Assembly: GCF_016097555.1 (NCBI RefSeq)
Contig: NC_054701.1
Span: 67,486,475 to 67,550,474 of the forward strand
Source of the DNA: Gigantopelta aegis
Lineage: Eukaryota; Mollusca; Gastropoda; Neomphalida; Peltospiridae
Direction of reading: 5' to 3'
Length of the DNA stretch: 64,000 nt
The notes under the pieces were generated by a model. It saw only the letters and a program-made list of their open reading frames with translations. It did not search any database and was not told where the DNA came from. Below, piece after piece: positions 12,402-25,961 of the stretch (the stretch's first letter is position 1; the number at the start of each line of letters is the position of its first letter). Position numbers and translations under genes: made by a program.

Positions 12402-13495
12402 ATTTGATTTTGATTTTTTTCTTCTTCTTGTTGTTTGCTTCTATTTCTATTAGTTTTTGGTGTTCTTTTTCTCTTTACGACTAGGTCTTTTTAGTGCAGT
12501 TACATTTCCACATGAAATATTGAAAAATGTACTTCGCTACTCATAAAGTATCTCTTTTTTTTTTGTAAAACAAAATCATAATTATATGCATATCTTGACG
12601 ACACGCGCTAATTTCACTCGCACGTGACTGTCTCGAGCTCTGTCGCGCGCAGACGGTCATTTAGCACTACTTAGATATCAATAATTATTGGTTTTCCTTT
12701 AAACAGGCAGATAATATTTCGACTTCATTACCTTCGGTTTAATTTAGTGGGACAGTTTGTTGAAATATAATAATGCAAAACTTCACTTATTGATATTTTT
12801 AAAGGTTTGGTTCGCCATTTTGAAACCGGGTACGGGACGGATATAGAACAGCGCGTGCGCGCGCAGACGTGTCGCTTGTTGGCGAGGATTAGCCACCGTC
12901 TGTCAGTGGACGAGTTACTTCCCGTCTGTAACTCAACGTCCTACCCTTTGTGACGAAAACCCCCAACTTTTAGGCCATATTTTCTAATTGCACTGATGCA
13001 GCTTCCGTTTCATTCCTTGCTCTTTTGTGGTGCATGCAATATAAATTGAAGCTATTTCATGTGTTCGTTTTCGAATATGATTTTTATGGCAATGAGTGAT
13101 GTGTGAAAACCATATTTTCACGAACTGCGAAACTATGGTTTTGACACATCAAGAGTTGACGTAAAAATCGTTGTGACCCCCCCCCCCCACCCCTCCCATT
13201 AAATGATATGGTTTATTTTTAGCTTTTTGTTAATATTTTTCATTTATCCTATGAAACAAGTGACGCCATGACATATTTGTTCTAGTAGAACCTTTACAGA
13301 AATTTACTTGATTGTAGACTTTTAAAGAAAAATTTGAATCAAAATTAGCCTGAATAATTATTTAATAATATTGCTGTGAATACATATCTGACAAAGCGAT
13401 CGTCCAAAAACAAAACTACAAACAAAACATAAATCAAACTCGGATTTAAACTTTAACGTACAATCACTATGGCTTCGTACATTTACCACAGTTTC
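12402..13495. other. No gene recognised; local GC- and CpG-rich patch
   Basis: Around 12600-12660 and 12830-12950 runs such as 'gcgcgtgcgcgcgcagacg' stand out against AT-rich surroundings. They could be a promoter-like patch or part of an old element; no downstream exon was found. Confidence 0.35.
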
Positions 13496-13499
13496 ACAC

Positions 13500-13802
13500 C
13501 TAATAGCCGATGTATTTTTCGTGCTGGGGTGTCGTTAAACATTCATTCATTCATTCATTCGTACTTAATCATTGATAGATATTTTACCGTCATTGCACTT
13601 CATTTCATATCAATGTTTTTTGGTATAGATACAATTGTTTAAATTACCCCCACCCCCCTCAATATCAACAAAAGTTAAAGTTTGTTTGGTTTAACAACAC
13701 CACGAGAGCACATTAATTAATTAATCATCGCCTGTTGGATGTCAAACATTTTGTAATTCTGACACGTAGTCATCAGAGGAACCCGCTACATTTTTTGCTA
13801 AT
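13500..13802. mobile_element. SINE tail fragments bordering the 57-bp satellite
   Basis: A plus tail near 13500-13560 ('gtgtcgttaaacattcattc') and a minus SINE 3' part at 13675-13802 that breaks off at 'ttttttgctaatt', where the satellite begins. Confidence 0.8.
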
Positions 13803-16800
13803 TAGTTGAGTACATGGTATTCTCAACAGTATAATAGTACATGTTATTAGTACATGTATTAGTTGAGTACATGGTATTCTCAACAGTATAATAGTACATG
13901 TTATTAGTACATGTATTAGTTGAACACATTAGTATAATTACATGGTATATATGGTATTCTCAACAGTATAATAGTACATGTTATTAGTACATGTTAGTTG
14001 AGTACATGGGTTGAGTATGTATTAGTTGAGTACATGGTATTCTCAACAGTATTCCGATTAGTACATGTTATTAGTACATGTATTAGTTGATACATGGTAT
14101 TCACAACAGTATTAGTACATGTATTAGTTGAGTACATGGTATTCTCAACAGTATAATAGTACATGTTATTAGTACATGTATTCTCAACAGTATGATAGTA
14201 CATGTTATTAGTACATGTATTAGTTGAGTATAGTACATATTAGTTGATATATTCTCAACAGTATATGTGTTATTAGTAGTATATGGTATTGGTATTCTCA
14301 ACAGTATAATAGTACATGTTATTAGTACATGTATTAGTTGAGTACATGGTATTCTCAACAGTATAATAGTACATGTTATTAGTACATGTATTAGTTGAGT
14401 ACATGGTATTCTCAACAGTATAATAGTACATGTTATTAATACATGTATTAGTTGAGTATATGGTATTCTCAACAGTATAATAGTACATGTTATTAGTACA
14501 TGTATTAGTTGAGTACATGGTATTCTCAACAGTATAATAGTACATGTATTAGTTGAGTATATGGTATTCTCAACAGTATAATAGTACATGTATTAGTTGA
14601 GTACATGGTATTCTCAACAGTATAATAGTACATGTTATTAGTACATGTATTAGTTGAGTACATGTATGGTATTGGTATTCTCAACAGTAGAATAGTACAT
14701 GTTATTAGTACATGTATTAGTTGAGTACATGGTATTCTCAACAGTATAATAGTACATGTTATTAGTACATGTATTAGTTGAGTACATGGTATTCTCAACA
14801 GTATAATAGTACATGTTATTAGTACATGTATTAGTTGAGTACATGGTATTCTCAACAGTATAATAGTACATGTTATTAGTACATGTATTAGTTGATGTAT
14901 TCTCATGGTATTCATGTTAGCTGAGTACAACAGTATATTAGTTGAGTACATGGTATTCTCAACAGTACATGTTATTAGTACATGTATTAGTTGAGTACAT
15001 GGTATTCTCAACAGTATATTAGTACATGTATTAGTTGAGTACATGGTATTCTCAACAGTATAATAGTACATGTTATTAGTACATGTATTAGTTGAGTACA
15101 TGGTATTCTCAACAGTATAATAGTACATGTTATTAGTACATGTATTAGTTGAGTACATGGTATTCTCAACAGTATAATAGTACATGTTATTAGTACATGT
15201 ATTAGTTGAGTACATGGTATTCTCAACAGTATAATAGTACATGTTATTAGTACATGTATTAGTTGAGTACATGGTATTCTCAACAGTATAATAGTACATG
15301 TTATTAGTACATGTATTAGTTGATGTATTCTCAACAGTATAATAGTCATGTTACTCAGTATAATAGTACATGTTATTAGTACATGTATTAGTTGAGTATA
15401 TGGTATTCTCAACAGTATAATAGTACATGTTATTAGTACATGTATTAGTTGAGTATATGGTATTCTCAACAGTATAATAGTACATGTTATTAGTACATGT
15501 ATTAGTTGAGTACATGGTATTCTCAACAGTATAATAGTACATGTTATTAGTACATGTATTAGTTGAGTACATGGTATTCTCAACAGTATAATAGTACATG
15601 TTATTAGTTGAGTATATGGTATTCTCAACAGTAGAATAGTACATGTTATTAGTACATGTATTAGTTGAGTACATGGTATTCTCATCAGTATAATAGTACA
15701 TGTTATTAGTTATTAGTACATGTATTAGTTGAGTATTATGGTATTGGTATTCTCAACAGTATAATAGTACATGTTATTAGTACATGTATTAGTTGAGTAC
15801 ATGGTATTCTCAACAGTATAATAGTACATGTTATTAGTACATGTATTAGTTGAGTACATGGTATTCTCAACAGTATAATAGTACATGTTATTAGTACATG
15901 TATTAGTTGAGTACATGGTATTCTCAACAGTATAATAGTACATGTTATTAGTACATGTATTAGTACATGGTATTCTCAACAGTATAATAGTACATATTAG
16001 CTGAGTACATGGTATTCTCAACAGTATAATAGTACATGTATTAGTTGAGTATATGGTATTCTCAACAGTATAATAGTACATGTATTAGTTGAGTATATGG
16101 TATTCTCAACAGTATAATAGTACATGTTATTAGTTGAGTATATGGTATTCTCAACAGTATAATAGTACATGTTAGTTGAGTATATGGTATTCATGTAGTA
16201 TTATTAGTACATGTATTAGTTGAGTACATGGTATTCTCAACAGTATAATAGTACATGTTGTTAGTACATGTATTAGTTGAGTACATGGTATTCTCAACAG
16301 TATAATAGTACATGTTATTAGTACATGTATTAGTTGAGTACATGGTATTCTCAACAGTATATTAGTACATGTATTAGTTGAGTACATGGTATTCTCATCA
16401 GTATAATAGTACATGTTGATTAGTACATGTATTAGTTGAGTACATGGTATTCTCATTAGTATAATAGTACATGTTATTAGTACATGTATTAGTTGAGTAC
16501 ATGGTATTCTCAACAGTATAATAGTACATGTTATTAGTACATGTATTAGTTGAGTACATGGTATTCTCAACAGTATAATAGTACATGTTATTAGTACATG
16601 TATTAGTTGAGTACATGGTATTCTCAACAGTATAATAGTACATGTTATTAGTACATGTATTAGTTGAGTACATGGTATTCTCAACAGTATATTAGTACAT
16701 GTATTAGTTGAGTACATGGTATTCTCATCAGTATAATCGTACATGTTATTAGTACATGTATTAGTTGAGTACATGGTATTCTCAACAGTATAATAGTACA

Positions 16801-19800
16801 TGTTATTAGTACATGTGTATTAGTTGAGTATATGGTATTCTCAACAGTATAATAGTACATGTTATTAGTACATGTATTAGTTGAGTATATGGTATTCTCA
16901 ACAGTATAATAGTACATGTTATTAGTACATGTATTAGTTGAGTACATGGTATTCTCAACAGTATAATAGTACATGTTATTAGTACATGTATTAGTTGAGT
17001 ACATGGTATTCTCAACAGTATAATAGTACATGTTATTAGTACATGTATTAGTTGAGTATATGGTATTCTCAACAGTATAATAGTACATGTTATTAGTACA
17101 TGTATTAGTTGAGTACATGGTATTCTCATTAGTATATTAGTACATGTTATTAGTACATGTATTAGTTGAGTTGAGTATATGGTATTCTCAACAGTATAAT
17201 AGTACATGTTATTAATACATGTATTAGTTGAGTAGTATATGGTATTCTCAACAGTATAATAGTACATGTTATTAGTACATGTATTGAGTATGAGTATCAT
17301 GGTATTAGTCAACATTAGTATAATAGTACATGTTTCTCATTAGTACATGTATTAGTTGAGTACATGGTATTCTCAACAGTATAATAGTACATGTTATAGT
17401 TGAGTATTATATGGTATTCTCAACAGTATAATAGTACATGTTATTAGTACATGTATTAGTTGAGTACATGGTATTCTCAACAGTATAATAGTACATGTTA
17501 TTAGTACATGTATTAGTGAACATCTATTCTCAACAGTATAATAGTACATGTTATTAGTTGTACATGTATTAGTTGAGTATATGGTATTCTCAACAGTATA
17601 ATAGTACATGTTATAATAGTACATGTATTAGTTGAGTATTAGGTATTCTCAACAGTATAATAGTACATGTTATTAGTACATGTATTAGTTGAGTACATGG
17701 TATTCTCAACAGTATAATAGTACATGTTATTAGTACATGTATTAGTTGAGTACATGGTATTCTCAACAGTATAATAGTACATGTTATTAGTACATGTATT
17801 AGTTGAGTACAGTATATAGTACATGGTATTCTCAACAGTATAATAGTACATGTTAGTTGAGTACATGTACATGTTATTAGTACATGTATTAGTTCAATTC
17901 ATTAGTACATGTTATTAGTACATGTATTAGTTGAGTACATGGTATTCTCAACAGTATAATAGTACATGTTATTAGTACATGTATTAGTTGAGTACATGGT
18001 ATTCTCAACAGTATAATACATGTACATGTTTGAGTACATGGTATTAGTACATGTTATTAGTACATGAGTACATGGTATTCTCAACAGTATAATAGTACAT
18101 GTTATTAGTACATGTATTAGTTGAGTACATGGTATTCTCAACAGTATAATAGTACATGTTATTAGTACATGTATTAGTTGAGTACATGGTATTCTCAACA
18201 GTATAATAGTACATGTTATTAGTACATGTATTAGTTGAGTATATGGTATTCTCAACAGTATAATAGTACATGTTATTAGTACATGTATTAGTTGAGTACA
18301 TGGTATTCTCAACAGTATAATAGTACATGTTATTAGTACATGTATTAGTTGAGTACATGGTATTCTCAACAGTATATTAGTACATGTATTAGTTGAGTAT
18401 ATGGTATTCTCAACAGTATAATAGTACATGTTATTAGTACATGTATTAGTTGAGTACATGGTATTCTCAACAGTATAATAGTACATGTTATTAGTACATG
18501 TATTAGTTGAGTACATGGTATAACAGTATAATAGTACATGTGTATTAGTTGAGTATCTCAACAGTATAATAGTACATGTTATTAGTACATGTATTAGTTG
18601 AGTACATTCTCAACAGTATTCTCAACAGTATAATAGTACATGTTATTAGTACATGTATTAGTTGAGTATATGGTATTCTCAACAGTTGAGTAATAGTACA
18701 TGTTATTAGTACATGTATTAGTTGAGTACATGGTATTCTCAACAGTATAATAGTACATGTACATGTTATTAGTATATAGTACATGTTATTAGTACATGTA
18801 TTAACAGTATATGGTATTACATGTTATAATAGTACATGTATTAGTTTAGTTGAGTACATGGTATTCTCAACAGTATAATAGTACATGTTATTAGTACATG
18901 TATTAGTTGGGTACATGGTATTTCCGACAGTATATTAGTACATGTATTAGTTGAGTATATGGTATTCTCAACAGTATAATAGTACATGTTATTAGTTGAG
19001 TATATGGTATTCTCAACAGTAGAATAGTACATGTTATTAGTACATGTATTAGTTGAGTACATGGTATTCTCATCAGTATAATAGTACATGTTATTAGTAC
19101 ATGTATTAGTTGAGTACATGGTATTCTCAACAGTATAATAGTACATGTTATTAGTACATGTATTAGTTGAGTACATGGTATTCTCAACAGTATAATAGTA
19201 CATGTTATTAGTACATGTATTAGTTGAGTACATGGTATTCTCAACAGTATAATAGTACATGTTATTAGTACATGTATTAGTTGAGTATATGGTATTCTCA
19301 ACAGTATAATAGTACATGTTATTAGTACATGTATTAGTTGAGTATATGGTATTCTCAACAGTATAATAGTACATGTTATTAGTACATGTATTAGTTGAGT
19401 ATATGGTATTCTCAACAGTATAATAGTACATGTTATTAGTACATGTATTAGTTGAGTACATGGTATTCTCAACAGTATAATAGTACATGTTATTAGTACA
19501 TGTATTAGTTGAGTACATGGTATTCTCAACAGTATAATAGTACATGTATTAGTTGAGTACATGGTATTCTCAACAGTATAGTACATGTTATTAGTACATG
19601 TATTAGTTGAGTACATGGTATTCTCAACAGTATAATAGTACATGTTATTAGTACATGTATTAGTTGAGTACATGGTATTCTCAACAGTATAATAGTACAT
19701 GTATTAGTTGAGTATATGGTATTCTCAACAGTATACTAGTACATGTATTAGTTGAGTATATGGTATTCTCAACAGTATAATAGTACATGTTATTAGTACA

Positions 19801-22474
19801 TGTATTAGTTGAGTACATGGTATTCTCATCAGTACATATTAGTTGAGTACATGTTATAATAGTACATGTTATTAGTTGAGTATATGGTATTCTCAACAGT
19901 ATAATAGTACATGTTATTAGTACATGTATTAGTTGAGTACATGGTATTCTCAACAGTATAATAGTACATGTTATTAGTACATGTATTAGTTGAGTACATG
20001 GTATTCTCAACAGTATAATAGTACATGTTATTAGTACATGTATTAGTTGAGTACATGGTATTCTCAACAGTATAATAGTACATGTTATTAGTACATGTAT
20101 TAGTTGAGTACATGGTATTCTCAACAGTATAATAGTACATGTTATTAGTACATGTATTAGTTGAGTACATGGTATTCTCAACAGTATAATAGTACATGTT
20201 ATTAGTACATGTATTAGTTGAGTACATGGTATTCTCAACAGTATAATAGTACATGTTATTAGTACATGTATTAGTTGAGTACATGGTATTCTCAACAGTA
20301 TAATAGTACATGTTATTAGTACATGTATTAGTTGAGTACATGGTATTCATGTATAATAGTACATGTATATTAGTACATGTATTAGTTGAGTACATGGTAT
20401 TCTCAACAGTATAATAGTACATGTTATTAGTACATGTATTAGTTGAGTACATGGTATTCTCAACAGTATAATAGTACATGTTATTAGTACATGTATTAGT
20501 TGAGTACATGGTATTCTCAACAGTATAATAGTACATGTTATTAATACATGTATTAGTTGGGTACATGGTATTTCCGACAGTATATAAATACATGTATTAT
20601 TTGAGTTGATATGGTATTCTCAACAGTATAATAGTACATGTTATTAGTACATGTATTAGTTGAGTACATGGTATTCTCAACAGTATAATAGTACATGTTA
20701 TTAATACATGTATTAGTTGGGTACATGGTATTTCCGACAGTATATAAATACATGTATTAGTTGAGTATATGGTATTCTCAACAGTATAATAGTACATGTT
20801 ATTAGTACATGTATTAGTTGAGTATATGGTATTCTCAGTATAATAGTACATATATTAGTTGAGTATATGGTATTCTCAGCAGTATAATAGTACATGTATT
20901 AGTTGAGTATATGGTATTCTCAACAGTATAATAGTACATGTTATTAGTACATGTATTAGTTGAGTACATGGTATTCTCAACAGTATAATAGTACATGTTA
21001 TTAGTACATGTATTAGTTGAGTACATGGTATTCTCAACAGTATAATAGTACATGTTATTAGTACATGTATTAGTTGAGTACATGGTATTCTCAACAGTAT
21101 AATAGTACATGTATTAGTTGAGTATATGGTATTCTCATTATAATTGTAGTACATGGTATTCTCAACAGTATAATAGTACATGTTATTAGTACATGTATTA
21201 GTTGAGTATATGGTATTCTCAACAGTATAATAGTACATGTTATTAGTACATGTATTAGTTGAGTATATGGTATTCTCAACAGTATAATAGTACATGTATT
21301 AGTTGAGTACATGGTATTCTCAACAGTATAATAGTACATGTTATTAGTTGAGTATATGGTATTCTCAACAGTATAATAGTACATGTTGTTAGTACATGTA
21401 TTAGTTGAGTACATGGTATTCTCAACAGTATAATAGTACATGTTATTAGTACATGTATTAGTTGAGTACATGGTATTCTCAACAGTATATTAGTACATGT
21501 ATTAGTTGAGTACATGGTATTCTCATCAGTATAATAGTACATGTTATTAGTACATGTATTAGTTGAGTACATGGTATTCTCAACAGTATAATAGTACATG
21601 TTATTAGTACATGTATTAGTTGAGTACATGGTATTCTCAACAGTATAATGGTACATGTTATTAGTACATGTATTAGCTGAGTACATGGTATTCTCAACAG
21701 TATAATAGTACATGTTATTAGTACATACATTAGTTGAGTACATGGTATTCTCAACAGTATAATAGTACATGTTATTACTACATGGATTAGTTGAGTACAC
21801 GGTATTCTCAACAGTATAATAGTACATGTTATTAGTACATGTATTAGTTGGGTACATGGTATTTCCGACAGTATATTAATACATGTATTAGTTGAGTATA
21901 TGGTATTCTCAACAGTATAATAGTACATGTTATTAATACATGTATTAGTTGAGTATATGGTATTCTCAACAGTATAATAGTACATGTTATTAGTACATGT
22001 ATTAGTTGGGTACATGGTATTTCCGACAGTATATTAATACATGTATTAGTTGAGTATATGGTATTCTCAACAGTATAATAGTACATGTTATTAGTACATG
22101 TATTAGTTGAGTACATGGTATTGTTAACAGTATAATATTACATGTTATTAGTACATGCATTAGTTGAGTACATGGTATTCTCAACAGTATAATAGTACAT
22201 GTTATTAGTACATGTATTAGTTGATTACATGGTATTCTCAACAGTATAATAGTACATTTTATTAGTACATGCATTAGTTGAGTACATGGTATTCTCATCA
22301 GTATAATAGTACATGTTATTAATACATGTATTAGTTGGGTGCATGGTATTTCCGACAGTATATAAATACATGTATTATTTGAGTATATGGTATTCTCAAT
22401 AGTATAATAGTACATGTTATTAGTACATGTATTAGTTGAGTATATGGTATTTTCAACAGTATAATAGTACATGT
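13803..22474. repeat. 57-bp satellite array, at least 8.7 kb
   Basis: The unit is 57 bp (for example 'taatagtacatg' at 15061 and again at 15118). Each unit contains GTTGAG and CTCAAC 11 bases apart, a 6-bp hairpin, and two ACATGT palindromes 14 bases apart. Many units lack 14 bp between those palindromes (43-bp variants). A divergent variant with 'tatttccgacagtata' appears near 18920, 20570, 20730, 21860, 22020 and 22350. The array begins inside a truncated SINE (13675-13802) and runs into the gap. Because 57 is a multiple of three, two minus-strand frames stay open for hundreds of codons; no gene is inferred. Confidence 0.97.
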
Positions 22475-22674
22475 NNNNNNNNNNNNNNNNNNNNNNNNNN
22501 NNNNNNNNNNNNNNNNNNNNNNNNNNNNNNNNNNNNNNNNNNNNNNNNNNNNNNNNNNNNNNNNNNNNNNNNNNNNNNNNNNNNNNNNNNNNNNNNNNNN
22601 NNNNNNNNNNNNNNNNNNNNNNNNNNNNNNNNNNNNNNNNNNNNNNNNNNNNNNNNNNNNNNNNNNNNNNNNNN
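22475..22674. other. Assembly gap of 200 N
   Basis: A run of exactly 200 N between the 57-bp satellite and the 3' end of gene B. A round number suggests a scaffolding placeholder, so the real distance and array length are unknown. Confidence 0.99.
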
Positions 22675-22706
22675 TTTTAGTTTTGTAGTATATATTTAAT
22701 ACAGGA

Positions 22707-22820
22707 CTATTTTCCTTGGTTGGTGTCGTCGCAGAAGCCGCAGTATTTCTTACAGTAGTGGTTGCCGTCCTCGGCGTTCAGAGAGATATCCGTATTCGTT
22801 CCGTTCAGCAGTAACTACAG
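22707..22820 (-). pseudogene. Gene B ShKT exon (matches gene A exon 7)
   Basis: The second half ([17 protein letters not shown] and a stop) is nearly identical to gene A. The first half is rearranged and 50 nt shorter overall, with the early cysteines gone, so a normal ShKT fold is not possible. ATTAAA follows at 22700-22695, seven bases past the stop. Confidence 0.8.
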
Positions 22821-22917
22821 CTACAATACAATATAACGTGGTGATTAGTAAAGCCCCTGTATCGGGTATATATTTTTTTATATTTAAGCATTTAAAATCT
22901 GACAATGTTTCAGTTTG

Positions 22918-23490
22918 TCATCATTATCATCAATGTCATCTTCACTATCAGTATCACCACCACCACCATCACCACCATCATCATCATCATCATCATCATC
23001 ACATCATCATATTCATATTCATCATGACTATGACCACCATCACCACTACCACAATTATCGCCATCGACACCATCACCACCACCACCATAACCATCATCAT
23101 TGCCACCAGCACCATCGTCATCATCATCATCATCATCACCACAACCATAACCATCATTGGCACAACCAATACCATCACCATGGTCATCATCATCACCACC
23201 ACAATCACCATATTCACCACCACTATCGCTACCTTCATCATCATCATTATCATTATCATCATCATCGTCATCATCACCATCATTATCATCATCATCATCA
23301 ACATCATCATCATCACCACCACCAGAACCATCATCACCACCATCACCATCATTATCATCATCATCATCATCACCATCATCACCATCATTTTCATCATCAT
23401 CATCATCATCGTCGTCATCACCATCACCATCATCATCATCATCATCGTCATCACCATCATCATAACCACCTGAACCATCATTACCATCAT
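22918..23490. repeat. CAT/CAC trinucleotide microsatellite in gene B
   Basis: About 570 bp of impure (CAT)n and (CAC)n giving long His-, Ser-, Ile-, Met- or Asp-rich frames on both strands. It lies between the gene B ShKT exon and the 93-bp array, where gene A carries exon 6 and its neighbouring microsatellite. Confidence 0.93.
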
Positions 23491-23492
23491 AG

Positions 23493-23952
23493 TCTGAGCC
23501 TAGCACTAAGCGGGAGATCACGTAGAGAAACTGTAAACTCTATATTGTAATATTATTAGCGTGTATGTACTGTTACAGTTGGTAGTCTGATCCTAGCACT
23601 AAGCGGGAGATCACGTAGAGAAACTGTAAACTCTATATTGTAATATTATTAGCGTGTACGTACTGTTACAGTTGGTAGTCTGATCCTAGCACTAAGCGGG
23701 AGCTCACGTAGAGAAACTGTAAACTCTATATTGTAATATTATTAGCGTGTATGTACTGTTACAGTTGGTAGTCTGATCCTAGCACTAAGCGGGAGCTCAC
23801 GTAGAGAAACTGTAAACTCTATATTGTAATATTATTAGCGTGTACGTACTGTTACAGTTGGTAGTCTGAGCCTAACATTTCGCGGGAGGTCATGTAGAAT
23901 AATCTTAAATATATTATTCTCTAGTGCAATATTACTTGCGTGTACGTACTGT
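23493..23952 (-). repeat. 93-bp tandem repeat, about five units, in a gene B intron
   Basis: 'tctgakcctag' recurs at 23493, 23586, 23679, 23772 and 23865, exactly 93 bases apart. Each unit holds, in transcript sense, AACTGTAACA|GTACGTAC, a copy of the end and donor of the adjacent LDLa exon. One side of the array touches a CAT-rich microsatellite. Confidence 0.9.
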
Positions 23953-24043
23953 TACAGTTGACTTCATCGGAATTGTCCCCGCAGTCGTCCGATCCATCGC
24001 AGACCCGGCGAGTACCGATACACTTGGTGTTAGGGCACTGGAA
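23950..24043 (-). pseudogene. Gene B LDLa exon 4 (matches gene A exon 5)
   Basis: 94 nt after the same 'ctgttcccag' acceptor context and before the same GTACGT donor as gene A exon 5. It is 20 nt shorter near the 5' end, where gene A has CAG at both borders of the missing piece. The module loses its first cysteine and its phase. Confidence 0.8.
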
Positions 24044-24136
24044 CTGGGAACAGAAATAAAAGAAAGGAATATTTCTTTCACCGACACTCTAGCACATAGT
24101 TTTACCAGCTGTTATTAGGTATAAAAAAATTTAAAA

Positions 24137-24445
24137 GGAAGGAAGGAAATGTTTTATTTAACGACGCACTCAACACATTTTATTTACGGTTATATGACGT
24201 CGGACACAAATATTGAGAGAAGAAACCCACTGTCACCACTTCATGGGCTACTCTTTTCGATTAGCAGCAAGGGATATTTTATATGCACCATCCAACAGAT
24301 AGGATAGTACATACCACGTCCTTTGTTACACCAGATGTGGAGTACTGGCTGGAACGAGAAATAGCCAAATGGGCCCACCGATGGGAATTGATCCTAGATC
24401 GATCGCGCATCAGGCGAGCGCTGTAGCACTGAGCTACGTCCCGTC
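24137..24445 (-). mobile_element. Full-length SINE with the second tail type, in a gene B intron
   Basis: Tail ggaaggaaatgttttattta and 'acgacgcactcaacacattt', head ending 'gagctacgtcccgtc'. It has no counterpart in the matching gene A intron, so it inserted after the duplication (or was lost from A). Confidence 0.9.
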
Positions 24446-24629
24446 AGCTAAAACGTTTAGTGTAATACTAGTATATCAATGAATCTCATTAAGTGTCTTC
24501 TGTTTAAGTGGATTAATCGACAGCTTATAATCAGTTTTTTTTTTTTTTATTCAGTGTAAGGAAACCTATATTTAATTTCTTGTCTTTATAAATCTTTCAT
24601 TATGTTTTTTTTTTATTGACATACAGTAG

Positions 24630-24690
24630 CAAATGATTAATAAACCAATATGCTCTAGTGGTGTCGTTAACAAAACAAATCGTAACTTTA
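24630..24690 (+). mobile_element. SINE 3' tail in a gene B intron
   Basis: 'atgctctagtggtgtcgtta' then acaaaacaaat. A tail in the same relative place occurs in gene A intron 4 (49625-49690), so it probably predates the duplication. Confidence 0.75.
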
Positions 24691-24772
24691 ACTTTATAAA
24701 TCTATTTTATAATCAGGTGATTGTGACTTATCGTGAATATCGATTATCAAACACTATTACTATTATAAGTAC

Positions 24773-24898
24773 CTCTACAGCTATTTTCATCAGTGCTATC
24801 TCTGCAGTCGTCCTCCCAGTCACACGTCCATGTTTCCGGGATACACCTTCCATTGCCGCACCGGAACTGATTGGGGCCGCACGTGTTTAAAGCGTCAA
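24773..24898 (-). pseudogene. Gene B LDLa exon 3 (matches gene A exon 4)
   Basis: 126 nt between 'cattcttcag' and donor GTACTT, phase 1 on both sides, with [20 protein letters not shown] and [12 protein letters not shown]. On its own this exon is intact. It is four codons longer at the 5' side than its gene A partner. Confidence 0.85.
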
Positions 24899-25085
24899 CT
24901 GAAGAATGAAAAAAGAAGACCCCCCACAAAAATAAGAAGAAGAAACAAGCAATATATATATATATATTTATGTTTGTTTATTTTATATAGTTTAGGAAAA
25001 ACGCCCCACCCCAAAACGTATATTTTGAGTAGGGGGGGGGGGCAGTAATACCAGTCCCCCCCCCCCCCCCCAAATGTTCGCCTGA

Positions 25086-25428
25086 GGTGGATCAATTAAT
25101 CTTATTGGGGTTTTTTTCTCGTTACAACCAGTGCACCACAAGAACTGGTCAAAGGCCGTGTTATGTGCTTTCTTGTTTGTGGGAAAGTGCATATAAAAGA
25201 TCCCTTGTTGGTAATGGAAAAATATAGCGGGATTACTCTGATGAAAGTTTGTTTTGTTTAACGACATAAATAGAGCACATTGAGTAATTAATCGTCGGCT
25301 ATTGGATGTCAACCATTTAGTAATTCTGGCTCGTAGTCATCAGAGGAAAACCCCATCGTTTTCTAATGCAACAAGGGATCTTTTATATGCACTTTTCCAC
25401 AGACAGGAAAACGTATACCAAAGACTAG
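25086..25428. mobile_element. Two SINE fragments, tail to tail, in a gene B intron
   Basis: A plus piece about 25086-25241 ('cagtgcaccaca' to 'gggattactctgatg') followed at once by a minus piece 25243-25428 ('gtttgttttgtttaacgaca' to 'cttttccacagacagg'). Confidence 0.82.
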
Positions 25429-25552
25429 AGTAATAAAGTCTCTAAAATGTTTTATAAGCATTGTACCTGTATTGGTAAGAGGCACCTGTAACCACCTGCC
25501 GCAGGTACGACTAATAATGATTATTCTAAGCGATAAGGTAAAGAAATCCTAC

Positions 25553-25666
25553 TTGGACAGGCATGTTCGTCAGAGCCATCAGTACAGTCCTCCTCCCCGT
25601 CACATTGCCAACCTTGCTGGATGCACTGTCCGCTTAAACAGTGGAAGCTGGAACTGGGGCATGTGA
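25553..25666 (-). pseudogene. Gene B LDLa exon 2
   Basis: 114 nt, in frame, with [20 protein letters not shown] and [16 protein letters not shown]: a complete LDLa module ending at donor GTAGGA. The expected acceptor position reads AA instead of AG, so normal splicing into this exon is doubtful. A 340-bp (CT)n tract in transcript sense ends about 30 bases upstream. Confidence 0.75.
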
Positions 25667-25695
25667 TTGTAGAAAAAATGATAGGTGTACAAAAT

Positions 25696-25698
<3 letters not shown>

Positions 25699-25771
<73 letters not shown>

Positions 25772-25910
25772 GAGAGAGAGAGACAGATAGACAGACAAAG
25801 ACAGAGAGAGACAGAGAGAGAGACAGACAGACAGAGACAGAGAGATACAAAGACAGATGCACAGAGAGAGAGACAGAGAGAGATAGAGAAGAGACAGAGC
25901 GAGGGGATAG

Positions 25911-25958
<48 letters not shown>

Positions 25959-25961
25959 GAG

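Noticed and set aside
13994-22472. Many minus-strand frames repeating MYYYTVENT / TQLIHVLITC
   Set aside because: 57-bp satellite with a period of 19 codons; two overlapping frames on one strand are open at once, so no protein is inferred.
22838-23550. His-, Ile-, Ser- and Asp-rich open frames
   Set aside because: A CAT/CAC microsatellite in an intron; both strands are open for the same reason.
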